A DNA stretch of 64,000 nt from Fredericiella sp963839515 (GCA_963839515.1 CAWIVN010000004.1:1-64000), one strand, 5' to 3'. Positions 44,940-54,966 are shown, numbered from the stretch's first letter. The notes: generated by a model from the sequence alone, not told the origin. Made by a program: numbers and translations.

Positions 44940-45466
44940 TTATACAGTTTGACTTTGGTGCCGATCCAGTTGGTCAACGGCTTCAATATAAGCGGCGTAG
45001 CAGTTGGCGGGATCGGGGTAGGTGGCGGAGGAACTTTCACCCACGCACTAAATGTCCAGCCAGAGCAAGAAGACGTATTCACCCAAACAACTTCGAGATT
45101 GACAAGCTCTCTTGATCCCGACAGGTACTCGTCAAACATGGCGTATTCAACATCTCTTTTGAGAATGTTTTGCAGCACATATGTCTCTTCTATCGTTGCC
45201 GGGCTTCCCCAGTTCTCTTTGCACCACCCACCTTGCAAGTCTCTACTAGTGTACACCTTTGCCGGAAGGTTAGACTCCATGCACTCAGGGCACCACATCA
45301 CATACTGCGGCCCCACGGGTACTTTCGCTGCAACCGCCAGCACGGGTGCAGACAGTGGTGCCGCTGCCGGCGGCTGCGCCCGCATGTTAGAGAGGGTAAC
45401 CCGGAAAAGAGCAACTACCACGAACACCAGAAGAAAGAGAAACAAGCCCAACTTGAACAGCTTCAC
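44940..45466 (-). CDS. Membrane-anchored Cys-rich SH3-like protein, 3' end replaced by IS3
   Basis: The N-terminus KLFKLGLFLFLLVFVVVALF is a signal anchor. A Pro/Ala linker follows, then a domain with MWCPECMESNLPAKVYTSRD, LQGGWCKENWGSPATIEETY and SCSGWTFSAWVKVPPPP. The frame then continues through a Pro-rich linker into IS3 sequence (stop at 44906-44908, inside the element), so the native C-terminus is lost. The remaining domain appears to lie beyond the element. I do not recognise the family. Confidence 0.6.
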
Positions 45467-45589
45467 GGGGGTTCTCCGTTCATTATTTAACTGCGTTAAT
45501 TATAGGCTCGCGCCAATTAGATCTCCTTAATTGTAGCCCGACTATTTCACTGTGTCGCCGTCCTAGGCTGACGAATTTGTTACAGTTTT

Positions 45590-45970
45590 TTAGTCCTTCA
45601 TTAACATCGGGAGCAGCTTCGGACGGCGTAACTGGCTACGCCGCTGTTCCTCTGTACGGACAACTAGCAGTTCGTCATCGCTGATTATCTGCGGGTGCGT
45701 ACTTCGTGCTACTGTGTATGGCCGGCCGCGTTTGCTGTTCCTATTTACATATACATAGCCGGCATATCTGTCGGCATTCTTAATGATCTGTCAATAGAGC
45801 TACTCACCCATTTCTCGGCCTGTGGCGGCTTCGTTGCCGCATCGTTGAGCTGCTTGGCAATATCACGCAAACTCAACTGTTGCGTTGCGTAGAGATCAAG
45901 GAGTATAGTCCGGGCGCCTGCGCGGCCTCTTGCTCGACCACAATGCTCTTGTTGCCTTCTTCGAGATGTG
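45590..45970 (-). pseudogene. Remnant of a large serine recombinase
   Basis: In two frames the minus strand encodes EGNKSIVVEQEAAQA, TILLDLYATQQLSLRDIAKQ, LNDAATKPPQAEKW, then after a shift NADRYAGYVYVNRNSKRGRP, RSTHPQIISDDELLVVRTEE, QRRSQLRRPK. This is the Recombinase domain plus the start of the zinc-ribbon region of large serine integrases. The catalytic N-terminal resolvase domain and the C-terminal coiled coil are missing. It is probably the scar of an old integrative element. Confidence 0.72.
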
Positions 45971-46016
45971 CGCCCAGGTGGGCGTGGTGAACCCCCGGTA
46001 GGGTGCAAGAAGAAAA

Positions 46017-46045
46017 GTCCCCGGGACCTCTAAGGTCCCGGGGAC
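46017..46045 (-). terminator. Rho-independent terminator of the beta-propeller gene
   Basis: A perfect 13-bp stem (GTCCCCGGGACCT and complement) with a 3-nt loop lies 26 bp beyond the stop of the minus-strand propeller gene and is followed on that strand by TTTTCTTCTT. Confidence 0.85.
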
Positions 46046-46070
46046 AATGGCGTCTACTGCATTTGCAGCA

Positions 46071-48941
46071 TTACCTGCTGAGCGCCGGCAGGTAGACCTT
46101 TTTGCCACCATTCTGGCCGCCGTTATCCCCGCCGCCGTTATCCCCGCCGCCGTTCTGCTTGGCGCCGACGAGGGCCAGCGGCTGCAGGAGGTTGGTGGTG
46201 CCAGTGACGATCTTGTTCTGGACGTCGACGCCGCCCTGGAGGGGCTGCCAGGCCGCACCGTCCCAGACCACGAGCTGCAGCGAGGCCGGATCCTGAATGC
46301 CTGCCGCCGCCAGTTGCGCGTCGGTGTACTGCGCCTGCACGGTGTACGGCTGCGCCGTCTGCGCCAGCTGCTTGCCGCTTACGGTGGTGGCGCCTGCTTG
46401 CACGCCAAGGACCCCGGCCTTGCCTTCCGGCAGGGCGAAGGCTGGCTTGGGCGTGACGGCGAGCGTGGCAACAGCGTTTTCCCCCACGGCGCCGGCCGGA
46501 AACGTGACCTGGGCGCCATTGGCCTGCACTGCGCCTCCCTGCCCGGGCGTCAGGTTGGGCGCGCCGAGCGCGCCGGCCCAGCGGGCAAAGCCCATCGAGG
46601 CCTTTTCGCCGGCCCGGTCGAACTCGCCGGCCACGTACACGCCCGACGGCAAGGCAAGGACCGTGTAGGCCGTCGTATAGATGTCGTTATACCAGCGCAG
46701 ACCGCTGCCCAGCCCGACCCACTGGTTGGTCGCCGTGTTGAAGCGGGCGACATAACGGGCCTGGGCTGCGCCCGTATTGGTGAACTTACCTGCGACCAGC
46801 AGGTCGCCGCCTGACGGGGCGAGCGCGCGCACGTGGGCGCCGTCCATGCCGCCGATGCTGCCGTCGATCGATACCCACTCCTCAGCCGCACGCTCCCAGC
46901 GGGCCAGGCCGCCGGTGGCGGCAGTGCCGCCTGCCTGGTTGAACTTGCCGCCGATGAACAGTGAGTTGCCGACGATGGCCAGGGCGTACACGTCGGTGCC
47001 AAAGCCGCTGTAGCCATCGGTCGTCACACCGGGCTTGGCCGGCGAGCCCACCCAACCCCAGGTGTCGGTCGCAGAGTTCCACTGCACCACGTTGTGCACG
47101 ACGACAAAGGTGCTGAGGTCAGCGGTATTGGTGCCGAACTGAATCGTCTGGAAGTGACCGCCGATGTAGACGTTGTCGCCCACGACGGCGAGGGCGTTGA
47201 CGTAGGTTCCTACCTCACCGCCGCGGTCGCCCACTTCAAAGATGCGGTACTTGGCGCCGAAGGAGTGCCAGTTGGCCCCGTCCCAGTAGGCGACATCTTC
47301 GGCGGCAGCATTGCCTGCCGACTTGAAGGCGCCACCGGCGTAGAGAATGCCGTCGCTGTAGGCCAGGGCATTGACGGTGCCGTTGATGCCGCTGCTGAGC
47401 GGCGACCACTGGCCCGTCTGCAGGTTCATGCGGGCCACATGGCCGGCAGCCACGCCGCCGATCTGCGTAAAGTTGCCACCCGCATATAGGAAGCCATCGC
47501 CCACGGCCAGGGCCGCGATGTAGCTGTCGGCATCCCCGACGTTGTGCCACTGCTGGCCATCCCAGGCCGCGATGTTTTGGGCTGCGACGCCCCCGGCGCG
47601 GGTGAACTGGCCGCCCACGTAGACATTGCCTGCGTCATCTGCCGTCAACGCATAGGACTTGCCCGGCATGTCGCCGTAGTCGGTGTTTACGCCCTGGCCG
47701 AGCGCCAGCCATTCTCCGCCCAGCAGCAGCGCAATGTTGTCCACGCGCTTGGCAGCGATCGTGCGGAAGTAGCCGCCGGCTATGACATAGTCGGCGCCGG
47801 CAGCCAGCGCGTAGACCTTGTCGTAGCCCTCGTTGGCAATGCCGCCGGCCACTTCGTTCCAGTTGGCGCCGTCCCAAGCCGCGATCAGGTCGATTGCCTT
47901 GCCGCCGGCGGCTTCAAAGTCGCCACCTGCATAGAGCAGGCCGTTACCATAAGCCAAGGCGTTGATAGGTGAATCCGTCGACCACTGCTTGATCTTGACG
48001 CCCGATCCGAGCGCACTCCATGCGCCGCCGGTATATTGAGCGACATAATTGACTGCCTTGCCATCGGCCCGGTTGAAATAGCCGCCGGCGAACAAGGTAT
48101 TGTTGCCGTAGGTCAGGGCCATGACCTTGCCCAGATTGTCGTTGCCGTTTTCGATCATACGTACGCCGCCACCCACTGCGGACCAACTTGTGCCGTCCCA
48201 CTGGGCGATCGAATTGACCGTCTCGTTGTCGGCCAGTTGGAAGCTGCCACCGGCTACCAGCACGTCGCTGACCGTAAGCAGGGCGCGCACCTCGCCTTGG
48301 GGAGTCCAATTGTCGTCATAATCCCACTCGCCGACGCCCATACCGAGCGGCTGCCAATTGGCGCCGTTCCAAGCTGCAATGTTGTTGGCGTCTACGCCAT
48401 CGACCTTGACGAACTGGCCGCCGATGATCAGGCTGCCGTTGTAGACCGCCGCCGCCCGCAGCCAGCCGCGGCCACCGTATTTGTCCGTGGCGCCGTCACC
48501 GGTGCCCACGGCCGACCATTCCGTGCCGTTCCAGAAGGCGATGCCATTGGCGCTCACGTTGCCCGCCGATGCGAAACCGCCGACGGCGTACAAGTTGTTG
48601 CCGTCAACTGCGATCGCATCCGGTGCGCCGTCGAGCCCGTTGCCCAGCGGGTGGAACTGCGCGCCGTCCCAGCGGGCGATATAGTTCGCCTTGACGTTGC
48701 CCGCCTCCGTAAAGCGGCCGGCGATGTAGATGTCGCCGTTGTCCGCTACGGCCACCGCGGTGACCTCACCGCCCTCGACGCCGGGAATGCCAAAGCGATT
48801 GTCCCAGAGTTCGTCCCCCGGGGCTTGCACTGCCGTGTCCTCGGCGTGTGCTGCCGGCGCCATCACCAGGGAACCGGCCAGGAGATTCAACAGCAGGCTC
48901 AGGGCAATGGTGCTGCGAATAAGCCAGTGTCGTACATTCAT
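46071..48941 (-). CDS. Secreted multi-repeat beta-propeller protein with IYLP-type C-terminal tail
   Basis: The 956-residue protein has a signal peptide (IRSTIALSLLLNLLAGSLVM, APAAHA) and then at least ten repeats of about 60-70 residues with the pattern NYIARWDG..W..LG.G, ALA....LYAGG.F..AGG, which should fold as one or two beta-propellers. After about residue 780 comes a domain with GGAVQANGAQVTFPAGAVGE (ZU5-like), then an Asn/Gly-rich spacer and the end KKVYLPALSR. The same kind of tail (KIFMPVVKR) ends the next large secreted protein, suggesting a shared export or anchoring signal. Function is probably surface adhesion or structural. Confidence 0.82.
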   Translation of the reverse strand: MNVRHWLIRSTIALSLLLNLLAGSLVMAPAAHAEDTAVQAPGDELWDNRFGIPGVEGGEVTAVAVADNGDIYIAGRFTEAGNVKANYIARWDGAQFHPLGNGLDGAPDAIAVDGNNLYAVGGFASAGNVSANGIAFWNGTEWSAVGTGDGATDKYGGRGWLRAAAVYNGSLIIGGQFVKVDGVDANNIAAWNGANWQPLGMGVGEWDYDDNWTPQGEVRALLTVSDVLVAGGSFQLADNETVNSIAQWDGTSWSAVGGGVRMIENGNDNLGKVMALTYGNNTLFAGGYFNRADGKAVNYVAQYTGGAWSALGSGVKIKQWSTDSPINALAYGNGLLYAGGDFEAAGGKAIDLIAAWDGANWNEVAGGIANEGYDKVYALAAGADYVIAGGYFRTIAAKRVDNIALLLGGEWLALGQGVNTDYGDMPGKSYALTADDAGNVYVGGQFTRAGGVAAQNIAAWDGQQWHNVGDADSYIAALAVGDGFLYAGGNFTQIGGVAAGHVARMNLQTGQWSPLSSGINGTVNALAYSDGILYAGGAFKSAGNAAAEDVAYWDGANWHSFGAKYRIFEVGDRGGEVGTYVNALAVVGDNVYIGGHFQTIQFGTNTADLSTFVVVHNVVQWNSATDTWGWVGSPAKPGVTTDGYSGFGTDVYALAIVGNSLFIGGKFNQAGGTAATGGLARWERAAEEWVSIDGSIGGMDGAHVRALAPSGGDLLVAGKFTNTGAAQARYVARFNTATNQWVGLGSGLRWYNDIYTTAYTVLALPSGVYVAGEFDRAGEKASMGFARWAGALGAPNLTPGQGGAVQANGAQVTFPAGAVGENAVATLAVTPKPAFALPEGKAGVLGVQAGATTVSGKQLAQTAQPYTVQAQYTDAQLAAAGIQDPASLQLVVWDGAAWQPLQGGVDVQNKIVTGTTNLLQPLALVGAKQNGGGDNGGGDNGGQNGGKKVYLPALSR

Positions 48942-49136
48942 GATTCTCTCGCTCCTATGACTGTGTTGTTATTTGTTGCTGAAAGGAGGATAGCAAGCCG
49001 GGCGATCGGTAAGCGTTACGGGAAGCGTTTGGAAAGTGTTGAATGGGGAGGAAAATGACTTGCCGGCGCGAATGACCCCGGGACATCATGCGAAAACTTG
49101 CTTCCGCCCGCCCCCGGGACATTCGCGTGTTGCGGC

Positions 49137-52100
49137 CTAGCGTTTGACGACGGGCATAAAGATCTTGGGCAGCTCGGCCGGCTGGCGGACGCCGGAGATG
49201 GTGAAGCTCCAGCTGTAGTTGGCCGCCATAGGGTTGCCGCGCAGATCTTTGACGCCGGTGGTGATGGTCACGGCGTAGGTCTTGCCGACCTGGGGCTCCT
49301 CACGCAGGAGCAGCTGCATCTGGTCGATGGCGGCGTCGTAGCGCACGTCGGCCTTGACGACCTTGCCGGACGCGTCGGTAACAATAACGGTGGTGCCATT
49401 GACGGCGGTAGGGTCGACGGCCTCACTGAATTGGGCCTGGACAGCCGGATAGTAGTAGTTGCCCGTGTTGTCCGTGCCTGCCACCGTGACGGCGAGCGCA
49501 ACCTGGTCCTTGTCTTCGGGTCCCGTCCATTTCACAACCGGGCCAGTTACGTCCGAGGACGAGGGCAGGACGCGAATGCTCACGTCTGCCCCAAGGCTCA
49601 TGGCGACACCGTTGCTGACGGTGAAGCGGATATGATCCAGACCGCTGCTGTTGGCATCCGGCGTGTAGGTCAGGTTGGGCGCGCTGCCGGTGACGGCGCC
49701 GTAGAACGGCCCTTCCACGATCTGGAAGGTGAGCGGCGTGCCCACGGCGTCGCGGCCGCCAAGCGTGACGGCGACCGGCTTGCCTGCCTCGGTCTGGAGC
49801 GACTGCGGCTCGGCGACGAGCGGCTGGATGACGTTCGCCAGGCGGTTGGTGGGCGTCTCCTCGGGCACCGAGGGGAAGTGCACCACGGCCTGGTTGGGGA
49901 TGATCGTGCCGCTGGGCAGGTCGCTGCGCAGCCGGACGCTGTAGGCGACGGTGCCCTTGGCGCCGTCCTGGCCCTTGGGGGCGAGGTCGCCCACATCCCA
50001 GGTGATGCTCTTGGAACCGGCCGAGTAGCTGCCGCCATTGCCGATCTGGAGCGTGGCGAGGTCGAAGACGCCGTCGGGCAGCTTGTTCACGATGAAGACG
50101 CCGAAGGCCGTACCTTCGCCCACGTTCTCGTAGGCGATGGTGTAGTTGACCAGCTGGCCGGGCAGCAGGTCGCCCGCCGGACCGTACATCTCGTTGGGGT
50201 CCTTCGCCTGGCGGCACTCGTCGCATTCCTGGTCGCTCGAAGCCGTGGCTTCCAGCTCGGCGCGTGCACCCTGCTGTGCTGCCAGCGTGGCAACTGTGGC
50301 CAGGATATTGAAGGTGGCGAAGTTAGAGAGCTTGGCCACGCACACCGGGCTGGTGGCACCCTCCATGCATTTCTCGCACAGCGCACAGACCTTGACCACC
50401 GTCTCCGCCAGGTAGGTGCCGAGCCCCTCGTCCGGATCGTCGATGTTGCACTTCTTCATCTTGACGACGTCGATGCCAAAGGTGCCGTAGAGCCAGTCGT
50501 TCGCATCGCAGCGGTACTTGTCCTCGGTGCAGCAGTGACAGTTGGGATTGTCACAGCTGCCGCCGCTCTCCTCGCACAGCTGGCACTCGCCGTTGCATTG
50601 GCCCAGGTCGATGCCTTCGCCGATGAACGGGATCTTCTTGCCAAAGTACTTGGCGCAGCCGAGATAGGCGGACTCGTTACCCTGCGCCGACTGGACGCAG
50701 GAAGAGATCTTGCTCAGCTCGCTCAGCTCCTTGATCTTCTTCTTAATGATGTAGCCGGGCAGCTTCTCTTCGATGCAGTTCTGCACGCATTCGCTCCAGC
50801 TGATGCCGTCGTTGGTGGCCGCTGTTTGCAGCATCCCGAGCATAATCGGGGTCCAGGCGTTGCTCTGCAGGTCGTAGCGTACGGCCTTGCCGTCGCGCAC
50901 GACGGTGTAGGTAGACCCGTCTACGAGCGTGCCGACCGTGTTGCCGTTGGCATAGTAGAGCGAGAGGATGTTCATCGCCGGGCTGAAGCGCAGCAGGCGG
51001 ATCTCCGTTTCCTGCTCGCCGGTGCTGTAAACGTGCTGCTCGGCGCTGCCAAACTTGAAACCGTCTGCCAATGCCTGCTGATAAAGCTTTTCCAACGCCG
51101 GCGCGCCAGCCCGCAGCGCCTCGGCCTGAGCCTGGCTCAAGTCGGTCACGGACTGGATCATACGCGGGGTGTAGGCCAGGTAGTCGTCTACCCGGAACAG
51201 CGGCGCGGGGAGATTCGACCCGCTCAACTGGGCGGCCGTCGTGGCCTTGAGGCCGTCGGGCAAGCCAAAGTCGTAGCGCACACGGACGTAGACCATGCCC
51301 TGCGCACCTGCCGCCAGGCTGCCGAGCTTCCAGAAGACCTGGTTGCGCTGGGCGTGGAAGATGCCATTCTTGCCGATCTCGAGCAGCTGCGAGTTGGCGG
51401 GCATGCCAAAGCGCAGCACGGCGTTGTCGATGGTCCCGTTCGTGCCGTTGTAGTAGAAGACGCTGTAGACGACGGTGTCGCCCGGGGCGAAGCGGCCGGG
51501 CCCGCCGAGCTCGACGACGATACCGTTGGCGCCGCCGCCCTGGTCAGGGCTGGTCAGCCAGGGGTCGAACAGGACGTCACCGATGATTTCCTGCCCCTTG
51601 CCGTTGGGATTGTTGGGATGCTTGGGGCCGCTGGCATCGCCCCACCAGTTGTTGCGCGCGTCGACCGGGCTGAGCGGGAAAACCGCTTCCAGGCCGATGG
51701 CGTTGTTCTCGATGCGGTTGTTCAGGATCTTTGGCTGCGCGCCAGCCACGACGACGAAGCCGCCCGAGCTGCTGTCGTGCACGCGGCAGTTGCTGATCGA
51801 GAGCTGGCTGCCCTGCACGACGACCATCGCGGAGTGGGGTGCGGGGCCCCAGTTGCCCCCGTAGCCGATATCGCAGTAGCGCAGCTCCGCCACGCCGTTG
51901 CGGCCGATCTGGATGCCCTTCCACCAGACCTTTTGTGCCTGCGTGCCGGTGAAGACGACCGGCTGCTGCGGCGTGCCGACGGCGGAGAGGACGCCGTCGA
52001 CGGCGAAGCTGGCGTCCTGGGCCATACGCACCTCGACGCCCGGGTCCAGCGTCAGCGTGCCGCCCTCGGCCACGCCGCCCTGGCCTTCGATCACGTAGGG

Positions 52101-53426
52101 GAGGCCGATATTGTGCCAGGTCGTGTTGCCCAGGATATACGAACGAAAGATGACGGCATCCAGCCCGTTGCCACTCACCTGCAAGTTGGTGAGCGTCATA
52201 TTGCATGACTCATCCTCGCAGACGGCTGCACCCTTCTGGTTGCCGCTGATCGTAGTGTTGGACACATTGACGGCATACTGTTCGTCAGGTGCGCCGCCGC
52301 TGTTGTACAGGCCGTACGTGCTGCTGTTGCGCAGCGTGCTGTTGGTGACGGTGACGTTGGCCGTGGCGACGATCAGATTGCCGCCGTAGTCGGAGTTGTC
52401 GGAACCGCCGTATTCGACGGTGACATGGTCGAGCCACACGTTGGCCACGCCCTGAGTGCCGCCGCTGACGTTGAGACCCCACCAACCGCCTGGGGTCTGG
52501 TTGACGCCGGTAATCAGGATCGGCTCGGCTGCGGTGCCCAAGGCCTTGAGCGAGCCGTGGGCATAGAAGCCGGTGACTACCCGAATTTCCACGCCCGGAT
52601 CAATCGTCAGTTCGCCGGTGCTTTCCACCGAGGTGCCATAAAAGACGTAGGGGAGGCCCATCTTCTCCAGCCGGTGCGGCTTAGCGATGTCGACCGAGTC
52701 GTAGACGACGGCGTTGTATTCCTTGTTGCCGCTGGCGGTCAGGTTGCTGAACACCGGGTCCGGCGCCAGGCCGCTGGTAAAGAGGACCGCGCTCAGCTCG
52801 TTGTCCACGAAGCTGCTGTTGCGCAGCATGAGGTTGGTGGCGTAGGTGGCGGAAAGTCCGTGGCTGCCGCCAAAGCGGAAGCTGCTGTGGTCGATATTTG
52901 CCACCGCCGCCTGCAGCTCCAGGTTGCCGCGACGGGTGACGCCGACCATGGCGCCGTACTCGATGGTAACGTAGTCCAGCGTAATCTGGGCCGGCTGCTG
53001 CTCGCTGTTGCCGACGATCAGGCCGCCCCAACTGCCCGGCGTCTTTGCCCCGCCTGTGATGAGGATAGGTTCGGTGGCCGTGCCTTGGGCGATGAGTGTG
53101 CCCTGTACTGCCATCGGAATGGCAAAGCCTTCCGGGTTGCTCACAATCATCGTCACGCCGGGCTCGATGGTCAACTTGGCGCCGGCGCGTACCGTAACGT
53201 TTGTTACGACTGTGTAGGGGCTGCCGGCCTTGGTCCAAATTGTGTCTTGTTCGATGTCGCGGTTGACGGTTGTGCCCATGACGGCAGAAGGTTCAACTAG
53301 GGGTGCGGGTTCCTGGGCCTGGGCGCTGCCCACTGCTAGCAGCAGCACTACAGTGACCAGCAACAGGGCCGGCAGCCCCCGGTGCACCAGGCTCAAAAAA
53401 CGTGATGGCTTAGCATTGCAAGGCAT
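49137..53426 (-). CDS. Giant secreted right-handed beta-helix protein with DUF11-type domains
   Basis: From the ATG at 53426 the 1429-residue protein has a signal peptide (GLPALLLVTVVLLLAVGSAQ, A). Three or more parallel beta-helix blocks follow, introduced by similar sentences (LTIEPGVTMIVSNPEGFAI, LTIDPGVEIRV, LTLDPGVEVRM), and then a DUF11-like region (GGPGRFAPGDTVVYSVFYYN). A Cys-rich insert near residues 930-1060 contains about 25 Cys (CQLCEESGGSCDNPNCHCC). A second DUF11 domain (DLLPGQLVNYTIAYENVGEG), a cadherin-like repeat (TYTPDANSSGLDHIRFTVSN) and a Big_5-type domain follow. It ends KIFMPVVKR. It is likely a cell-surface or sheath component. Confidence 0.8.
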   Translation of the reverse strand: MPCNAKPSRFLSLVHRGLPALLLVTVVLLLAVGSAQAQEPAPLVEPSAVMGTTVNRDIEQDTIWTKAGSPYTVVTNVTVRAGAKLTIEPGVTMIVSNPEGFAIPMAVQGTLIAQGTATEPILITGGAKTPGSWGGLIVGNSEQQPAQITLDYVTIEYGAMVGVTRRGNLELQAAVANIDHSSFRFGGSHGLSATYATNLMLRNSSFVDNELSAVLFTSGLAPDPVFSNLTASGNKEYNAVVYDSVDIAKPHRLEKMGLPYVFYGTSVESTGELTIDPGVEIRVVTGFYAHGSLKALGTAAEPILITGVNQTPGGWWGLNVSGGTQGVANVWLDHVTVEYGGSDNSDYGGNLIVATANVTVTNSTLRNSSTYGLYNSGGAPDEQYAVNVSNTTISGNQKGAAVCEDESCNMTLTNLQVSGNGLDAVIFRSYILGNTTWHNIGLPYVIEGQGGVAEGGTLTLDPGVEVRMAQDASFAVDGVLSAVGTPQQPVVFTGTQAQKVWWKGIQIGRNGVAELRYCDIGYGGNWGPAPHSAMVVVQGSQLSISNCRVHDSSSGGFVVVAGAQPKILNNRIENNAIGLEAVFPLSPVDARNNWWGDASGPKHPNNPNGKGQEIIGDVLFDPWLTSPDQGGGANGIVVELGGPGRFAPGDTVVYSVFYYNGTNGTIDNAVLRFGMPANSQLLEIGKNGIFHAQRNQVFWKLGSLAAGAQGMVYVRVRYDFGLPDGLKATTAAQLSGSNLPAPLFRVDDYLAYTPRMIQSVTDLSQAQAEALRAGAPALEKLYQQALADGFKFGSAEQHVYSTGEQETEIRLLRFSPAMNILSLYYANGNTVGTLVDGSTYTVVRDGKAVRYDLQSNAWTPIMLGMLQTAATNDGISWSECVQNCIEEKLPGYIIKKKIKELSELSKISSCVQSAQGNESAYLGCAKYFGKKIPFIGEGIDLGQCNGECQLCEESGGSCDNPNCHCCTEDKYRCDANDWLYGTFGIDVVKMKKCNIDDPDEGLGTYLAETVVKVCALCEKCMEGATSPVCVAKLSNFATFNILATVATLAAQQGARAELEATASSDQECDECRQAKDPNEMYGPAGDLLPGQLVNYTIAYENVGEGTAFGVFIVNKLPDGVFDLATLQIGNGGSYSAGSKSITWDVGDLAPKGQDGAKGTVAYSVRLRSDLPSGTIIPNQAVVHFPSVPEETPTNRLANVIQPLVAEPQSLQTEAGKPVAVTLGGRDAVGTPLTFQIVEGPFYGAVTGSAPNLTYTPDANSSGLDHIRFTVSNGVAMSLGADVSIRVLPSSSDVTGPVVKWTGPEDKDQVALAVTVAGTDNTGNYYYPAVQAQFSEAVDPTAVNGTTVIVTDASGKVVKADVRYDAAIDQMQLLLREEPQVGKTYAVTITTGVKDLRGNPMAANYSWSFTISGVRQPAELPKIFMPVVKR

Positions 53427-53676
53427 TGTCGGCTTTCTCTTTCTTGGCAACAATGAAAAAAAGGTGACCTGTTGCAGGTGAGTTGTGGCATCTCGTGCCT
53501 GGTTGTCCAGCCCGCGGGCGCTGTTATGTAGGCTCGATGGAAGTAGGGTAGCAGTCAAGGTGATCGGGAATCGTTACGGGCGGCGTCTTGCCGGTGGCGA
53601 GTTCGCGTTAACTGCCTCCCGAACCACTGCCAGTTCTTGCGTCGGCAGCGATCCGGGAGACATCTACATGGCTCGG

Positions 53677-54534
53677 TCAGTTCACCACAAAGGGCATAAT
53701 CATGCCCATATGCATGTGTTCCTCGCCGCTGGCGGCGTCGGGGACGTGGCAGAGAGCCACATAGCTGCCCTTTGTCAGGTCCAGGTCGAGCCAGGCGCTG
53801 GCACCGGGCATGATGGTTTGCATGCCGCCCACGTCGGCGAAGGGCGGAGCGCCGGCCGGCTGTGCCATGTACGCTGCCACGTCGTTCATCGTCTTGCCTT
53901 CGCCCAGCTTGATCAGCACCATCTCATGTGGCTGCTTGCCGTCGTTCTTGATCTCCCACACCTGCTTGCCGGCCTTAATCTTCTGCGGCAGGCTAAAGGA
54001 GAAGTCGAGCAGGCGCACCTGGCTGTTGGCCTTGGGGGCAGCGGCTGCGGCATCAGGTCCGGGTTCGGTCACCGTGAGCGGAGCGATCATACCCTTGGCC
54101 AGGTGCGGCACCCCGTCGACGCTGGGCAAGACGCACAGGAGGATGTACTGGCCAGGCGTCAACTCGACCGTCACCGACTGGCTCATGCCAGGATCGATGA
54201 TGGATGGGCCCCCTGCGAGTGTGGCAACCTGCATCATGGCTGGCACGCCGCCGGCCAGCGCTGCTTGGAATTGCTCCATCGTCACGCCGTCCTTAAGGCG
54301 CAGGAACTGGGCATGGTGGGGTTCCTGCCCGGCATTTTCCATTACCATATGGACATAACCCGCCTCGATCTGGGATGGCATATCGTAGTGGTGGTCGGTA
54401 GCCACGATCTTGAGCAGGGCCGGCTGGACGGCAGCGGCCGCAACGCTGGAGGCAACCTGCGCAGCACAGGCTGCCGTGAACAAGGCCAGGCCGGCCAGCA
54501 ACAGAACGACGATTCCAAGCTTTTGCGATTTCAT
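53677..54534 (-). CDS. Lipoprotein with two cupredoxin-like domains
   Basis: The 285-residue protein from the ATG at 54534 has a lipobox (LALFTAAC) and two homologous halves. Each carries candidate copper ligands in cupredoxin order: half one has EPHHAQFLRL, GQYILLCVLP, GVPHLAKGM; half two has QPHEMVLIKL, GSYVALCHVP, EEHMHMGM. Such pairs could bind two type-1 copper sites and take part in periplasmic or extracellular electron transfer. The second half is more Met/His-rich at its C-terminus. It is a single gene with no recognised partner. Confidence 0.72.
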   Translation of the reverse strand: MKSQKLGIVVLLLAGLALFTAACAAQVASSVAAAAVQPALLKIVATDHHYDMPSQIEAGYVHMVMENAGQEPHHAQFLRLKDGVTMEQFQAALAGGVPAMMQVATLAGGPSIIDPGMSQSVTVELTPGQYILLCVLPSVDGVPHLAKGMIAPLTVTEPGPDAAAAAPKANSQVRLLDFSFSLPQKIKAGKQVWEIKNDGKQPHEMVLIKLGEGKTMNDVAAYMAQPAGAPPFADVGGMQTIMPGASAWLDLDLTKGSYVALCHVPDAASGEEHMHMGMIMPFVVN

Positions 54535-54720
54535 AGTTGTATTTCCTCTCAGTTGTCTATATTTGCGTGCGCTGTAGAGCAGACTTGATGGCAACAGGAT
54601 AGCAAGCGAGGCGATTGGCAGGCGTCACATAGGGCGTTTGACCAGCGTTGATTTGGTGATGTTTGCACCAGATTTCACCCCTTGTGTCCAAACGCCCGAC
54701 GTGTCGCTCCGTACGTCCGG

Positions 54721-54966
54721 CTAGCCGAGCGTCTCTTCCTCCTTCACCCAATCCGGCGCACCGTCCACACTGATGGTGACGCCCGCGCGCCGCAGCATGG
54801 CCAGTAGCACGGGCAGCAGCGCCGCCCAACCGCGAAAGTGGGTGACTTCATTGCTGGCCACGTGGTGCAGCTTGCCGCGCCATTCCTGACGGCCCTCGCC
54901 TAGCTCCTCGTGCCAGACGCGCAAGGTAAACAAGTGTGAACGGGGGTTTTGTGATTGATCAGACAT
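54721..54966 (-). CDS. Small uncharacterised protein
   Basis: The 81-residue product starts at an ATG after GGAGAAGAAATCCT and reads HLFTLRVWHEELGEGRQEWR, GKLHHVASNEVTHFRGWAAL. The pattern F.LRVW.E.LG....WRG...H..S.E..YF..W..L recurs in short uncharacterised Chloroflexi proteins. It has no signal peptide and no known function. Confidence 0.6.
   Translation of the reverse strand: MSDQSQNPRSHLFTLRVWHEELGEGRQEWRGKLHHVASNEVTHFRGWAALLPVLLAMLRRAGVTISVDGAPDWVKEEETLG

Noticed and set aside
43640..44945. Target-site duplication for the IS3 element
   Set aside because: The flanks ATGG and TTAT do not match at any 3-5 bp offset tried.
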